Below, piece by piece: positions 21,929-30,801 of a DNA stretch of 64,000 nt. This DNA comes from Phytobacter diazotrophicus (GTDB taxonomy: Bacteria > Pseudomonadota > Gammaproteobacteria > Enterobacterales > Enterobacteriaceae), in the NCBI GenBank assembly GCA_004346725.1, contig SMDE01000001.1, positions 62,001 to 126,000 of the forward strand. The letters are read 5' to 3'. The translations under genes were made by a program, and so were the position numbers. Each line of letters opens with the position of its first letter. The stretch's first letter is position 1. Under the pieces are notes generated by a model that worked only from the letters and a program-made list of their open reading frames with translations, ran no database searches and was not told where the DNA came from.

Positions 21929-23491
21929 ATGTTTTTACATGATGTAAAAATTGGTGCGAAATTATTTTTCGCGTTCGGATTTTTTATTGTCTTGATGGTA
22001 GTCAGCTCCGCTCTTTCACTGTTCAGTCTGAATCGTGCTAATAATGGAATGCAGGATATTATTCACAATGATTATCCGACCACCGTAAAAGCCAATCAAC
22101 TCATCGATAACTTCCAGAGCTTTGTCAGTACGCAGCAACTTATGTTACTGGACACGGATGGCAAATGGCAGGCAGAGACCGAGAAGCAGCTCGGCGAAAT
22201 TAGTTCCCGCGTAACGGTTCTTCTGGACGATCTGACAAAAAACCTCCATGACAGCGAATCGCAAAAAATCCTCGCCGAGATTAAAGATATCCGTCAGCAA
22301 TTTCTGGACTCGCGTTTTCGTATTCTGGAAGACGTGAAGAAGGATGATCATTCGGCGGCTATCACTGAAATGATGACCAAAATGGTGCCAATCCAAAAAG
22401 CCTACAAAGAGAAAGTGCTGGCCCTGATTGCTATCCAGGATGCGCAGATGCGTCATGGTAGTGAGCAGGTTCAAAGCGATTTCAGCACCAACCGTTTACT
22501 GCTGATTGCCCTGGCGATTATCAGTATCGGCGTGGGTACGCTTTTGGGATGGGTGATAGTGCGCGCCATTACTCGCCCGCTGCGTGAAGCGGTGACGTTC
22601 GCCGAGGCGATTGCCAGCGGTGATTTAACCCGCACTATCCACTCCGACTATCGTGATGAGACCGGTATCCTGCTGCGTGCTTTGATGGAGATGAAAACCC
22701 GCCTGGTGGACATTGTTCAGGAAGTGCAGTTTGGCTCGGCCAGTATCTCAAGCGCCGCGGCGCAAATTGTGGCCGGAAACCAGGATCTGGCGGCCCGCAC
22801 AGAGGAGCAGGCCAGCTCTGTCGAACAGACTGCATCGTCCATGGAGCAGATTACCGCGACCGTGAAAAACACGGCCGATCACACCACCGAAGCCACCAGC
22901 CTGTCTGCGGATGCGGCCAATGTGGTTAAAAACAATGGCGAGATGATGAAACAGGTCACCGAGAAGATGCGTGTGATCAATGAGACCTCCAACCGTATGT
23001 CTGACATCATCAACCTGATTGACGCCATCGCCTTCCAGACCAATATCCTGGCGCTAAATGCGGCAGTGGAAGCGGCACGTGCAGGCGAGCATGGTCGTGG
23101 CTTTGCGGTTGTGGCCGGTGAAGTGCGTCAACTGGCGCAAAAAAGTGCCGCATCTGCCAATGAAATCCGCCAGCTTATTGAAAACTCCACCAGCCAGACC
23201 CGTGAGGGCATGGCGCTGGTGGAAAAAGCCAGCAGTTTGATCAACGGCATGGTGAGCAACGTTCAGGAGATGGATGTGATCCTGCGCGAGATTGGCCAGG
23301 CAAGCCGCGAGCAGACCGACGGTATTTCACAAATCAACAGCGCTATCGGGCTGATTGATTCCACCACGCAACAGAACTCAAGCCTGGTGGAAGAGTCCGT
23401 TGCGGCGGCGGCGGCGCTTAATGAGCAGGCGACGCACCTGCGCGAGCTGGTGCAAGTTTTCCGCCTGCGTGAAGACGGGGCGATGGCTTAA
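21929..23491 (+). CDS. Methyl-accepting chemotaxis protein, four-helix-bundle sensor type
   Basis: A 520-residue transmembrane receptor with TM1 near residues 8-30, a periplasmic 4HB/Tar-type ligand domain (about 31-185) and TM2 near 188-210. A HAMP domain ([26 protein letters not shown]) and the cytoplasmic hairpin ([39 protein letters not shown]) follow. The C-terminus ends [11 protein letters not shown] and lacks the NWETF peptide that tethers CheR and CheB, so it may depend on other receptors for adaptation. The ligand is unknown. ATG 21929 has a GGGGGA site. E. coli K-12 has aer and yqjI adjacent, so this gene is an addition. Its stop overlaps the end of yqjI by 4 bases (convergent). Confidence 0.9.
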   Translation: MFLHDVKIGAKLFFAFGFFIVLMVVSSALSLFSLNRANNGMQDIIHNDYPTTVKANQLIDNFQSFVSTQQLMLLDTDGKWQAETEKQLGEISSRVTVLLDDLTKNLHDSESQKILAEIKDIRQQFLDSRFRILEDVKKDDHSAAITEMMTKMVPIQKAYKEKVLALIAIQDAQMRHGSEQVQSDFSTNRLLLIALAIISIGVGTLLGWVIVRAITRPLREAVTFAEAIASGDLTRTIHSDYRDETGILLRALMEMKTRLVDIVQEVQFGSASISSAAAQIVAGNQDLAARTEEQASSVEQTASSMEQITATVKNTADHTTEATSLSADAANVVKNNGEMMKQVTEKMRVINETSNRMSDIINLIDAIAFQTNILALNAAVEAARAGEHGRGFAVVAGEVRQLAQKSAASANEIRQLIENSTSQTREGMALVEKASSLINGMVSNVQEMDVILREIGQASREQTDGISQINSAIGLIDSTTQQNSSLVEESVAAAAALNEQATHLRELVQVFRLREDGAMA

Positions 23492-24084
23492 TCCAGTTGA
23501 GAGATATCCAGCGCCGCCCGGTCGATAATACCGATAATTTGTTTTAACTGGGCGGCGCTGATTTCTGACTGGTTAACTTTCAAATCCAGCACCGCCTTGA
23601 AGTTTTCCAGCGCGCGCTTCATTTGCGGATCTTTTCGTAACTGATAACCCACGCTTCGCGCCTTGATTCGCGCCTGAATATGCTGCAGGTGCTCGCTATT
23701 TTCGGCAAGCCATGCCTGACCTTGCGAGGTAATGGCTATCTTTTTACGACCGCCGTCTTCCTCATGAATAATAATAAGCTGCTGATCTTGCAAGAGATCC
23801 AGTGTCGGGTAAATCACGCCCGGACTGGGTGTGTAATTTCCCTGGGTCAGGGTTTCGATCTCTTTAATCAACTCATAACCATGGCTGGCATTACGGGTCA
23901 GGATATCCAGGATAACCAGGCGTAATTCGCCGTGGCCGAAAAAGCGCTGACGGCGTCCGCCGCCGCGCCCATGATGGGCTTCGCCGTGGTGGCCGCGATG
24001 ATGTTCCCCGCGACGCCCGGCGTGACACTCGCTGTCGTGACCCTGCTGGCATTCTTCATCGAATGCATTGTGATGATGTCGCAT
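23488..24084 (-). CDS. yqjI: YqjI, metal-responsive PadR-family repressor
   Basis: YqjI represses itself and yqjH; nickel or iron binding relieves this in E. coli. The 198-residue protein has a histidine- and cysteine-rich N-terminal extension (residues 1-45: [29 protein letters not shown]). A PadR winged helix follows ([51 protein letters not shown]) with a helical C-terminal dimerisation part. The metal-rich extension distinguishes it from ordinary PadR proteins. It is divergent from yqjH, as in E. coli. Confidence 0.95.
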   Translation of the reverse strand: MRHHHNAFDEECQQGHDSECHAGRRGEHHRGHHGEAHHGRGGGRRQRFFGHGELRLVILDILTRNASHGYELIKEIETLTQGNYTPSPGVIYPTLDLLQDQQLIIIHEEDGGRKKIAITSQGQAWLAENSEHLQHIQARIKARSVGYQLRKDPQMKRALENFKAVLDLKVNQSEISAAQLKQIIGIIDRAALDISQLD

Positions 24085-24103
24085 GTTCTGCTCCCTGGTT
24101 AAT

Positions 24104-24116
24104 TTGATATATCTAA
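24104..24116. promoter_or_regulatory. Putative YqjI operator, yqjI side
   Basis: TTGATATATCTAA contains an 11-base sequence whose reverse complement (TTAGATATATC) occurs exactly at 24288-24298, next to the yqjH start. A further related half-site (TATATCTAAA) follows at 24119-24128. The site ends 20 bases from the yqjI start codon. Confidence 0.6.
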
Positions 24117-24261
24117 TTTATATCTAAAATTAAAAATATGACAAGTCTGGTTCTGTTTATTTTTATAATTTATTGATTTTAATGGCTTTTAATTTTCTTT
24201 TTTGCAGGTTGTGCGCTTCTGGTTTTATGTATCTAAAAAAGGCTTGCCATCTCAATAAACA

Positions 24262-24281
24262 GCAATCATTATCATTTAAAA
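24262..24281. promoter_or_regulatory. Fur-box-like site upstream of yqjH
   Basis: CAATCATTATCATTT resembles tandem GATAAT-type hexamers read on the minus strand (AAATGATAATGATT). It suits a siderophore-iron reductase that should be turned on in iron shortage. The match is partial. Confidence 0.45.
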
Positions 24282-24286
24282 ATCAA

Positions 24287-24299
24287 TTTAGATATATCG
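24287..24299. promoter_or_regulatory. Putative YqjI operator, yqjH side
   Basis: TTTAGATATATCG carries the same 11-mer as the yqjI-side site, in inverted orientation, and ends 25 bases before the yqjH start. Control of both divergent genes by YqjI is established in E. coli. Confidence 0.6.
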
Positions 24300-24323
24300 T
24301 ATTCAATTTCACGAAGGCCGATT

Positions 24324-25094
24324 ATGACAATCAAACAACAACGTTATCCGCAGCGTGTACGCAATGAGTTGCGTTTTCGCGAGTTGACCGTGTTACGCGT
24401 CGAGCTTGTGGGTGCCGGGTTTCAGCGCATTGTGCTGGGCGGCGAGGCGCTGGAGGGGTTTACCTCCCGCGGGTTCGACGACCATACCAAAGTCTTTTTC
24501 CCACAGCCGGGTAGCGCGTTTACGCCTCCACAGGTAACCGATGAGGGTATCGTTTGGGCTGAGGGGCCACGCCCTGCAACGCGTGATTACACACCGCTGT
24601 ATGATGAGCGCCGCCAGGAGCTGGCGATCGATTTCTTTATTCATGAAGGTGGTGTGGCAAGCACCTGGGCGATGCAGGCCCGGGCAGGCGACAAGCTGAC
24701 CATCGGCGGACCGCGTGGATCGCTGGTGGTGCCGGAAGATTATGCCTGGCAGTTGTATGTGTGCGATGAGTCCGGGATGCCGGCGTTGCGTCGTCGGCTG
24801 GAAGGGTTAAACCGCCTGACGGTGCGCCCGGAAGTCAAAGCGGTGGTCACCGTAGGGGACGCCTCGTACAAAGATTATTTCGCCCATTTGAGTGATTACA
24901 ACATTGATTGGGTGGTTGGCCATGACGGGCAGACGGTGGTGGAAAAGCTGACGCCGGTTGCTGTGCCGTCGGAAGACTATTTTATCTGGCTGACGGGCGA
25001 GGGTGCGGTCGTGAAAGCGTTGCTGGATCACTATGCGACTGACACTATCGACCAGCAACGGGTTCGTGGTCAGGCTTATTGGCATAAGAAGTAG
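24324..25094 (+). CDS. yqjH: Siderophore-iron reductase YqjH (SIP family)
   Basis: An NADPH-dependent flavoprotein that reduces ferric siderophores in the cytoplasm to release iron. The 256-residue protein begins with a ferredoxin-reductase-like FAD domain (HTKVFFPQPG; TRDYTPLYDE is the RxYT-type flavin motif near residue 88). The C-terminal SIP NADPH-binding domain has YVCDESGMPALRRRLEG near 150 and WLTGEGAVVKAL near 225. It is divergent from its regulator yqjI. Confidence 0.94.
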   Translation: MTIKQQRYPQRVRNELRFRELTVLRVELVGAGFQRIVLGGEALEGFTSRGFDDHTKVFFPQPGSAFTPPQVTDEGIVWAEGPRPATRDYTPLYDERRQELAIDFFIHEGGVASTWAMQARAGDKLTIGGPRGSLVVPEDYAWQLYVCDESGMPALRRRLEGLNRLTVRPEVKAVVTVGDASYKDYFAHLSDYNIDWVVGHDGQTVVEKLTPVAVPSEDYFIWLTGEGAVVKALLDHYATDTIDQQRVRGQAYWHKK

Positions 25095-25103
25095 TTCGCT
25101 GCA

Positions 25104-25293
25104 GTTCCCCTTTACCCGTTCACGTGTTCGGAGGTTCCATTTCGCCATGAACATAAGGTGAACGGAACCCACCTCCTGAGCTGCATATTCCCCTCACCCT
25201 GGCCCTCTCCCCAAAGAGGAGAGGGGACCGTTCGTGCTCGCATTTTTGTGGGGATTCCTCAGGCCAGAGGGAGGGGGAGAAAACCGGTCGTAG
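25104..25293. repeat. Direct repeat, copy A
   Basis: About 190 bases starting GTTCCCCTTTACCCGTTCAC recur almost unchanged 560 bases downstream (25664-25852). The unit includes the dispersed CCTCACCCTGGCCCTCTCCCC hairpin element also seen near 18021. It lies directly downstream of yqjH. Confidence 0.9.
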
Positions 25294-25663
25294 ATACTGT
25301 AAACGTCTTCAACCTTGTTAGCCACGACTGACTCTTTTTGCCGCATGACAACCACTGCGACAACTTTGTAACCCCCTGGCGCGGAGCGTGCAGCGAGGGG
25401 GTTGAGTCCCCGCTGAAATCGGTGAGACGAAGACCCGATGACAAGGGCAGGCCGCCAGGGATGGCGGACTGAGGTTTGTCGAGACAGGACAAAATCGTCC
25501 GGAACGATTTTGAACAACGCAGCGCGTTGGCCCGAAGGGCGAGCCCCAGGGATGGGGCGAGTAACTCGAGTCAAACCGACCGCAGGCAGCGGGGCGGGAG
25601 GCGAACGCAGTGCGAAGCACCGATTTTTTGCGGGGCCGCGGGGATTGTAAAGGGGAACGCGGT
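25294..25663. repeat. Hairpin-rich non-coding segment between two direct repeats
   Basis: About 370 bases with no convincing gene but many short inverted repeats, for example GCCGCC-AGGGAT-GGCGG and CAAAATCGT-CCGG-AACGATTTTG. At its right end, GTAAAGGGGAAC and GTTCCCCTTTAC (25647-25675) form a 12-bp stem whose right arm begins copy B. The structure suggests a mobile or amplified structured repeat, not a protein gene. Confidence 0.6.
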
Positions 25664-25852
25664 GTTCCCCTTTACCCGTTCACGTGTTCGGAGGTTCCAT
25701 TTCGCCATGAACATAAGGTGAACGGAACCCACCTCCTGAGCTGCATATTCCCCTCACCCTGGCTCTCTCCCCAAAGAGGAGAGGGGACCGTTCGTGCTCG
25801 CATTTTGTGGGGATTCCTCAGCCCCAGGGAAGAGGGAGAAAACCGGTTGTAG
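25664..25852. repeat. Direct repeat, copy B
   Basis: Near-identical second copy of 25104-25293 with a few substitutions and small indels near its right end. It is followed by a REP-like hairpin (GGATAAGGCGCCTGCGCCGCATCC, about 25855-25878) and then by the 3' end of the J-domain gene. Confidence 0.9.
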
Positions 25853-25892
25853 CACGGATAAGGCGCCTGCGCCGCATCCGGGAGATTGCGGA

Positions 25893-27062
25893 TTACGCCA
25901 CTTCGTCGTATTCGGCTTCGCTCACCTGCTGCTCCAGAGATTGACGAATCTCGGCAAGGGCTTTCTCTTGCTGGCGGAAATACCCTTCCTGATCGGTCAG
26001 TGACGACACCAGTTGCCACGACTCCTCTTTCTCCAGCGCATTCAGCTCATCGATCAGGCTGGCAATATGCTGCTTCACCTCATGAATACGCTGGCGCAGG
26101 CGGGCAAGATCGTTAAGACGATCGCTGGCCATTAACGGCTCCAGCCCTTTTTGCAGGCGGGTTAACAAAAGGCGAATTGCCCCCAGATCGCCGCGCTGCC
26201 TGGCCTGATTCAACTGAACCATCATGGCATGCGCCTCTTCTTTAAAGGCGTCGTCCACCAAATCCGGGTGGCAAAGTTTACTGGCCTGGCGCCACAAACG
26301 TTTCAGCTCAACGCGCTCATCCGGTGACATCTTCTGCTCGAAGCCAAAACGCTGCTCGGCATCGTGCTGTTGTTCCTGGTAATCTTCATACTCCTGGCGC
26401 GCTTCATCCCGCGCCTGACGCGCCGGTTCATCTTCACGCGTTAAGCCTTGCTCCAGCTCCTGCGCTTCGGCCAGCAAAGAGGCGATCAGCGCATTCTGCT
26501 GCTGCAAATGCTTACGCGCCTCCGCCGCCTGCGGGGATTGGGGCGGAAAACTTTGCCAGCGGCGGGTAAGGGTGACCAGCACCTCCACCGCCTGCGACAG
26601 ATATTTCTGGCAGCGAAGATAATCGGCCTCACGACGATGCGCTTCGGCTTCCTGGCGACGCACGGCGGCCTCGGCGAGGATCTTACGCAGGCGCAGGATC
26701 TGTGACATCAGTGGCCCAAGACGGGTGAGGTACAGATCGTTGAAATCATCCAGCAACTGAATGCGGGTGTTACGTTTATCGATTAACTCACGCAACTGCT
26801 CTTCCAGCGCTTTCAGTTCCAGTTTGCTGGCGGCAACCTGGGGATCCTGCCACTGCACCACTGAACGCTGGCTCTGCAGCCAGGCATTGATAGTGCGCAA
26901 CGCATCGGAAAAGTTTTTCTCTTCAAGCGCCCATACGATGAACGCCAGTTCACTGTCGGTGACTTCGTTTTTTAGAAAAGGAAGCTGGCTCTGAATAATG
27001 CCTTCGTCTTCCAGTTCAATGGCGTACTTAATGATCTCAAGCCGTTTTATGGGTTTGTTCAT
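25893..27062 (-). CDS. J-domain-containing coiled-coil protein
   Basis: A 389-residue soluble protein dominated by heptad-like, charged helices (about 60-210 and 300-380). Between them, DERVELKRLWRQASKLCHPDLVDDAFKEEAHAMMVQLNQARQRGDL (about 250-295) looks like a J domain with the HPD motif needed to stimulate Hsp70. It lacks the G/F and zinc regions of DnaJ, so it would be a class III co-chaperone with a specific client. The partner and role are unknown. It is the first gene beyond yqjH and is not part of the E. coli order. It stands alone, with REP-like and duplicated repeats downstream. Confidence 0.7.
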   Translation of the reverse strand: MNKPIKRLEIIKYAIELEDEGIIQSQLPFLKNEVTDSELAFIVWALEEKNFSDALRTINAWLQSQRSVVQWQDPQVAASKLELKALEEQLRELIDKRNTRIQLLDDFNDLYLTRLGPLMSQILRLRKILAEAAVRRQEAEAHRREADYLRCQKYLSQAVEVLVTLTRRWQSFPPQSPQAAEARKHLQQQNALIASLLAEAQELEQGLTREDEPARQARDEARQEYEDYQEQQHDAEQRFGFEQKMSPDERVELKRLWRQASKLCHPDLVDDAFKEEAHAMMVQLNQARQRGDLGAIRLLLTRLQKGLEPLMASDRLNDLARLRQRIHEVKQHIASLIDELNALEKEESWQLVSSLTDQEGYFRQQEKALAEIRQSLEQQVSEAEYDEVA

Positions 27063-27331
27063 GGTCTTTCGCTAAGGCGCTTAAAGATTGAGTTAATGGT
27101 AGTTGGTAATGATCAAACACGAAATAAGCTCATTGTCGTACCCGCAGCCGCTGCGTTCAACCCTGAAAGATTAGCATCAGTTCAGCTAAGCAGATATGGT
27201 TGAAATCATAATACAGGTCACAAGTTACAGGCGTTAGCATTCCTGAAAGAAATACTTTCCCGGTACGTTTTTTCCCCACTTCCCGGCTGTTTCATATTCA
27301 CCTTATCAAGTGATTTAGCTCTCATATTTCC

Positions 27332-27347
27332 ATGAAACCGGTCGCAT
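27332..27347. promoter_or_regulatory. LacI-family operator, imperfect copy
   Basis: ATGAAACCGGTCGCAT shares its left half with the perfect palindrome at 27368-27383. The two centres are 36 bp apart, which would allow cooperative binding by a LacI-type protein. Confidence 0.6.
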
Positions 27348-27367
27348 GGCTGCTCGTCTAGGTTAGC

Positions 27368-27383
27368 ATGAAACCGGTTTCAT
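27368..27383. promoter_or_regulatory. LacI-family operator, perfect palindrome
   Basis: ATGAAACCGGTTTCAT is a perfect 16-bp palindrome 43 bases before the PTS gene start. It has the TGAAACCGGTTTCA form reported for AscG in E. coli, and the LacI-type protein at 29455 is AscG-like. Confidence 0.8.
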
Positions 27384-27426
27384 TCATTGCATGACTCAGT
27401 TACCGAAAATAAAAGGTAGAAAAAAG

Positions 27427-29313
27427 ATGGCTGTTATTCGGGATTACAATAAGTTAGCAAGTGATATCCTCCGGGAAGTCGGAGGAGAAGAGAACATCAA
27501 CAGCTTTACCCGTTGCGCCACGCGTTTACGTCTGGTCCTTAATGAAACGCCCGCTGATGCGAAACGTCTGGTGCAAAGCCTGCCTGGGGTCATTGCGGTG
27601 GTGGAAAGCGGTGGACAGTTTCAGGTGGTGATCGGTACCCACGTGGCAGACGTCTTCAACGCGATGTCAGGTCTGGTAAAAGAGAATGGCTCCATAAGCA
27701 GCGCTCCGAAAAAAACACGTAAGCTTGACGCGGTGATTGCCACCATGTCGGCAGTGTTTGCGCCGATTGTCTACATTCTGGCGGCGGCAGGTATTCTGCA
27801 AGGGCTGCTGATTGTTGTCAGTCTGATGGATGCCGATATCAAAACCACCGGCACTTTCGCCGTGCTCAACTTTATGTCCTGGACGCCGTTTGCCTTCCTG
27901 CCGGTGTTTATCGCCATTACGGCGGCGCGCCATTTCAAATGTAACCCGTTTATCGCGGTTCTCTGCTGTTGTGCGCTGATTAGCCCTGACTGGGCTGCGC
28001 TGGCGGGGCGTATTGCTGGCGGGGAGAGCATCAATTTTCTTTTCTTCCCGCTTTCTAAAACGGTGTATACCTCCTCGGTTTTGCCACCGCTGTTCCTGGT
28101 GTGGGCGCTCTCCTGGTTCGAACGCCGGGTAGAAAAGTGGATCCCGGATGTGGTCAGCCCGCTCTTTACGCCGTTGATCTGTTTTGTTGTCATTGTGCCG
28201 CTGACCCTGATTGTAATTGGCCCCATTACGACCTGGGCGGCAATGGGGGTGGCAAACGGCTATAACGCGCTCTTCCACGCAGCACCGGCAGTTGCGGCGG
28301 CGGTGATTGGCGGCGTGTGGCAGATTATTGTTATCTTCGGGGTTCACTGGGGGATTACGCCGGTAATCATGGCCAACTTCGACACCCAGGGTTACGACTC
28401 CTTCCAGGCTTACCAGACCATTGCGGTTATTGGTCAGATGGCGGCGGTGTTTGGCGTGTTCCTGAAAACCCGCAATACCCAGTTAAAAGCGACCTCAATG
28501 TCTGCCGGGATCACGGCGATTTTTGGCATCACCGAACCGGCGATTTACGGTGTGACGCTGCGTTTTAAAAAGCCGTTTATTTGTGGCTGTATCGGCGGGG
28601 CGATGGGTGCGGTCGTCGCCAGTCTCTTCGGTAGCCTGTACTACGCGTATGCCGCGTTGCCTGGCTTGTTTACCCTGGTCAATGCTATCAGCCCGAATGC
28701 ACCGATGTCGTTTGTCGGCGAACTGGTGGGGGCCGGAACCTGTATCGTGCTGACGATTGTGATGGTGCAGTTCGTGGGCTTTGAAGATCCGGCAAACGAA
28801 GAGGAGACGAAACCGGCAACACCTGTCAAAGCGCAAGCGACGTCAAATACCGCTGCGGCCAGTGCAGTGAAGATGCTTAGCCCATTAAAAGGGGAAGTGG
28901 TGGCGCTGGAGAGCGTGGCAGATGAAGCCTTTGCCGGTAAATCGCTTGGCGATGGTATTGCTATCAAGCCCGAAGAAGGCAAAGTTGTGGCACCGTGTGA
29001 CGCGACGGTGGCGACCGTGATCGCATCACATCATGCCATTGGGTTATTGTGCGATAATGGAGCAGAGCTATTGATCCATGTTGGGTTAAATACCGTCAAC
29101 CTGCAGGGGCAGCATTTCCGTCCGTTGGTGAAAGAGGGGGATGTGGTCAAAGCGGGTACGCCTCTTCTTGAATTCGACAAAGCCAGCATCGAACGCGAAG
29201 GCTATGATCTGACAACCCCGGTTCTGGTGGTTAACAGTGAAGATTTCACGCTGACAAAGCACCAGCTTGATGGCGCGATTGGTATGGGGGCGCCGCTGAT
29301 GTCTCTCGCATAA
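27427..29313 (+). CDS. PTS beta-glucoside-type transporter, EIIBCA
   Basis: This enzyme takes up and phosphorylates a sugar at the inner membrane. The 628-residue protein has domains in order B-C-A. EIIB has the phospho-cysteine in FTRCATRLRL (Cys30). EIIC has about ten membrane segments (roughly 100-460), including the conserved GITEPAIYG. EIIA has SHHAIGLL and the phosphorylated histidine in LLIHVGLNTV (His551). It resembles BglF; E. coli AscF lacks the A domain. ATG 27427 fits the family start MAVIRDYNKLA better than 27391. No phospho-beta-glucosidase is encoded beside it, so the hydrolase must lie elsewhere. Confidence 0.9.
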   Translation: MAVIRDYNKLASDILREVGGEENINSFTRCATRLRLVLNETPADAKRLVQSLPGVIAVVESGGQFQVVIGTHVADVFNAMSGLVKENGSISSAPKKTRKLDAVIATMSAVFAPIVYILAAAGILQGLLIVVSLMDADIKTTGTFAVLNFMSWTPFAFLPVFIAITAARHFKCNPFIAVLCCCALISPDWAALAGRIAGGESINFLFFPLSKTVYTSSVLPPLFLVWALSWFERRVEKWIPDVVSPLFTPLICFVVIVPLTLIVIGPITTWAAMGVANGYNALFHAAPAVAAAVIGGVWQIIVIFGVHWGITPVIMANFDTQGYDSFQAYQTIAVIGQMAAVFGVFLKTRNTQLKATSMSAGITAIFGITEPAIYGVTLRFKKPFICGCIGGAMGAVVASLFGSLYYAYAALPGLFTLVNAISPNAPMSFVGELVGAGTCIVLTIVMVQFVGFEDPANEEETKPATPVKAQATSNTAAASAVKMLSPLKGEVVALESVADEAFAGKSLGDGIAIKPEEGKVVAPCDATVATVIASHHAIGLLCDNGAELLIHVGLNTVNLQGQHFRPLVKEGDVVKAGTPLLEFDKASIEREGYDLTTPVLVVNSEDFTLTKHQLDGAIGMGAPLMSLA

Positions 29314-29400
29314 GGAGGCACGGGCGCACGAACATGGTGTCAACGGCGTCACGACGTAACCCGTCGGGCTTCGCGAGTCGCACTCTTTCGCAGCATGTTT

Positions 29401-29424
29401 CTGAGCCGGATGTTTCTGGCTCAG
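29401..29424 (+). terminator. Hairpin between PTS gene and regulator
   Basis: CTGAGCC and GGCTCAG form a perfect 7-bp stem around a 10-base loop in the 141-base gap. There is no T-run, so it may reduce rather than block read-through into the regulator gene. Confidence 0.4.
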
Positions 29425-29454
29425 TGTGAGCCACCCATTGATTGAGGTTTTCTT

Positions 29455-30459
29455 ATGGTAACGATACTGGACGTCGCCAGAATGGCAGGAGTGTCAAAGG
29501 CGACAGTATCGCGCGCGCTAAACGGTAAGGTGTTTGTCCGGGAAGAGGTGAAGGCCAGAATTTTACAGGCCGTTGCTGATACCGGTTATCGGCCAAACCA
29601 ACTGGCGCGCAATCTTGCTAATAACAAAACGAATTCGATTGGGCTGGTTATCACCAACGGGTTGTACAACGGCCCGTTCTTCTCAAGCATGGTTTATCAG
29701 GCGGCGACGCGCAGTGAAGGTCACAGCCGTCAACTGGTGCTTGCAGACGGGAAACACAGCGCTCAGGACGAGCGCGATGCGATTGGTTTGCTCCTTGAGC
29801 TTCGCTGTGAAGCCATCATGATCTACCCCAAATATCTGTCGGTCAGTGAGCTGGATGACATCATTGACGGCAACCAGACTCCGATAGTTGTCATTAATCG
29901 TGAACTTATCAGAAACCGAAACCGCTGCGTGTTTACCGATCATCGCCGCAGCAGCGAGGAGATGGTGGAACATTTGCTGGCGCAGGGGCATACCCGGATT
30001 GCATTTGTGGCGGGCGTATGTGGTTCGCCGACTGGTGAACGCCGTTTACGCGGCTACCGCGATGCGTTGCGAAAAGCGGGTATCAGCCCCGATCCGCAAC
30101 TGGTGGTGCGGGGCGCCTGGAGCACCGAAAGCGGTTATGAGGCGGGACGCCAGTTGCTGGCGCTCAATATCCCGTTCACCTGCGTGCTGGCCGCCAATGA
30201 TGATATGGCCATTGGTCTGGCGAAAGCGTTTCAGGATGCGGGGAAATCGGTGCCGGGAGAGATCTCGTTGGCCGGGTTCGATGATTCGGTGATTGGTAAG
30301 TACTACACGCCTTCTTTGACAACTATCCACGTCCCGATGGACGAAATGATCCGCGATGCGGTCGAAATTTTACTGCATCCCGACAAAAAAACCGTGTTTT
30401 CCCATCAGGGAACCCTGGTGAGCCGGGATTCAGTTGCCCGACGCATTGACGCGGAGTGA
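29455..30459 (+). CDS. LacI-family regulator, AscG-like
   Basis: A 334-residue repressor with an N-terminal LacI helix-turn-helix (TILDVARMAGVSKATVSRALNGK) and hinge (YRPNQLARNLANNKT). The periplasmic-binding-protein-like sensor domain contains ANDDMAIGLAKAF and SLAGFDDSVIGKYYTPSLTTI. It is closest in pattern to AscG, and an AscG-type operator lies before the PTS gene immediately upstream. It therefore probably represses that transporter and senses its sugar or sugar phosphate. Confidence 0.88.
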   Translation: MVTILDVARMAGVSKATVSRALNGKVFVREEVKARILQAVADTGYRPNQLARNLANNKTNSIGLVITNGLYNGPFFSSMVYQAATRSEGHSRQLVLADGKHSAQDERDAIGLLLELRCEAIMIYPKYLSVSELDDIIDGNQTPIVVINRELIRNRNRCVFTDHRRSSEEMVEHLLAQGHTRIAFVAGVCGSPTGERRLRGYRDALRKAGISPDPQLVVRGAWSTESGYEAGRQLLALNIPFTCVLAANDDMAIGLAKAFQDAGKSVPGEISLAGFDDSVIGKYYTPSLTTIHVPMDEMIRDAVEILLHPDKKTVFSHQGTLVSRDSVARRIDAE

Positions 30460-30487
30460 ACATTCACACGTCATAAGGCGAAGCGTG

Positions 30488-30748
30488 ATGTTGTACGCAA
30501 GAGCGCATGCTGTTGTGGGCTGGGTGGCGACCATTGCCTGCTGTTTTATGTATATCTCGTATATACCGTTGATTCTGGATAATCTGCACGGGGTGAAAAC
30601 TAACCCGCTACAACCGCTGGCCGCCGCCGTGAACTGCGTGTTGTGGGTGACGTACGGTTTACTGAGTGAAAGGAAAAACTGGCCGATTGTGATAGCCAAT
30701 TCGCCCGGTATTGTGCTCGGACTGATTACCTTTAGCACTGGCTTATAG
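30488..30748 (+). CDS. SemiSWEET sugar transporter
   Basis: An 86-residue protein with three membrane segments. It is half of the seven-segment SWEET fold and works as a dimer that lets sugar diffuse across the inner membrane. Family features are the first helix with YISYIPLILDNLHGVKTNPLQPLAAAVNCVLWVTYG and the last with IVIANSPGIVLGLITF. ATG 30488 with an AAGGCG site is preferred over the upstream start at 30434, which overlaps the regulator gene. It follows the LacI-type gene by 28 bases and may be cotranscribed, tying it to sugar use. Confidence 0.85.
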   Translation: MLYARAHAVVGWVATIACCFMYISYIPLILDNLHGVKTNPLQPLAAAVNCVLWVTYGLLSERKNWPIVIANSPGIVLGLITFSTGL

Positions 30749-30758
30749 CCATCAGCTT

Positions 30759-30797
30759 AAAAAAAGCCGCCATGCGTTACGCACCGGCGGCTTTTTT
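30759..30797. terminator. Bidirectional intrinsic terminator
   Basis: A-run, GCCGCC, 14-base loop with an inner GCGT/ACGC pair, GGCGGC, then six T. It separates the SemiSWEET gene from the convergent gene at 30802. Confidence 0.9.
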
Positions 30798-30801
30798 GTC
30801 C

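Noticed and set aside
25294-25663. Protein-coding gene in the region between the two direct repeats
   Set aside because: Several short frames exist on both strands, but they follow inverted repeats, have no ribosome binding sites and show no protein-like composition.
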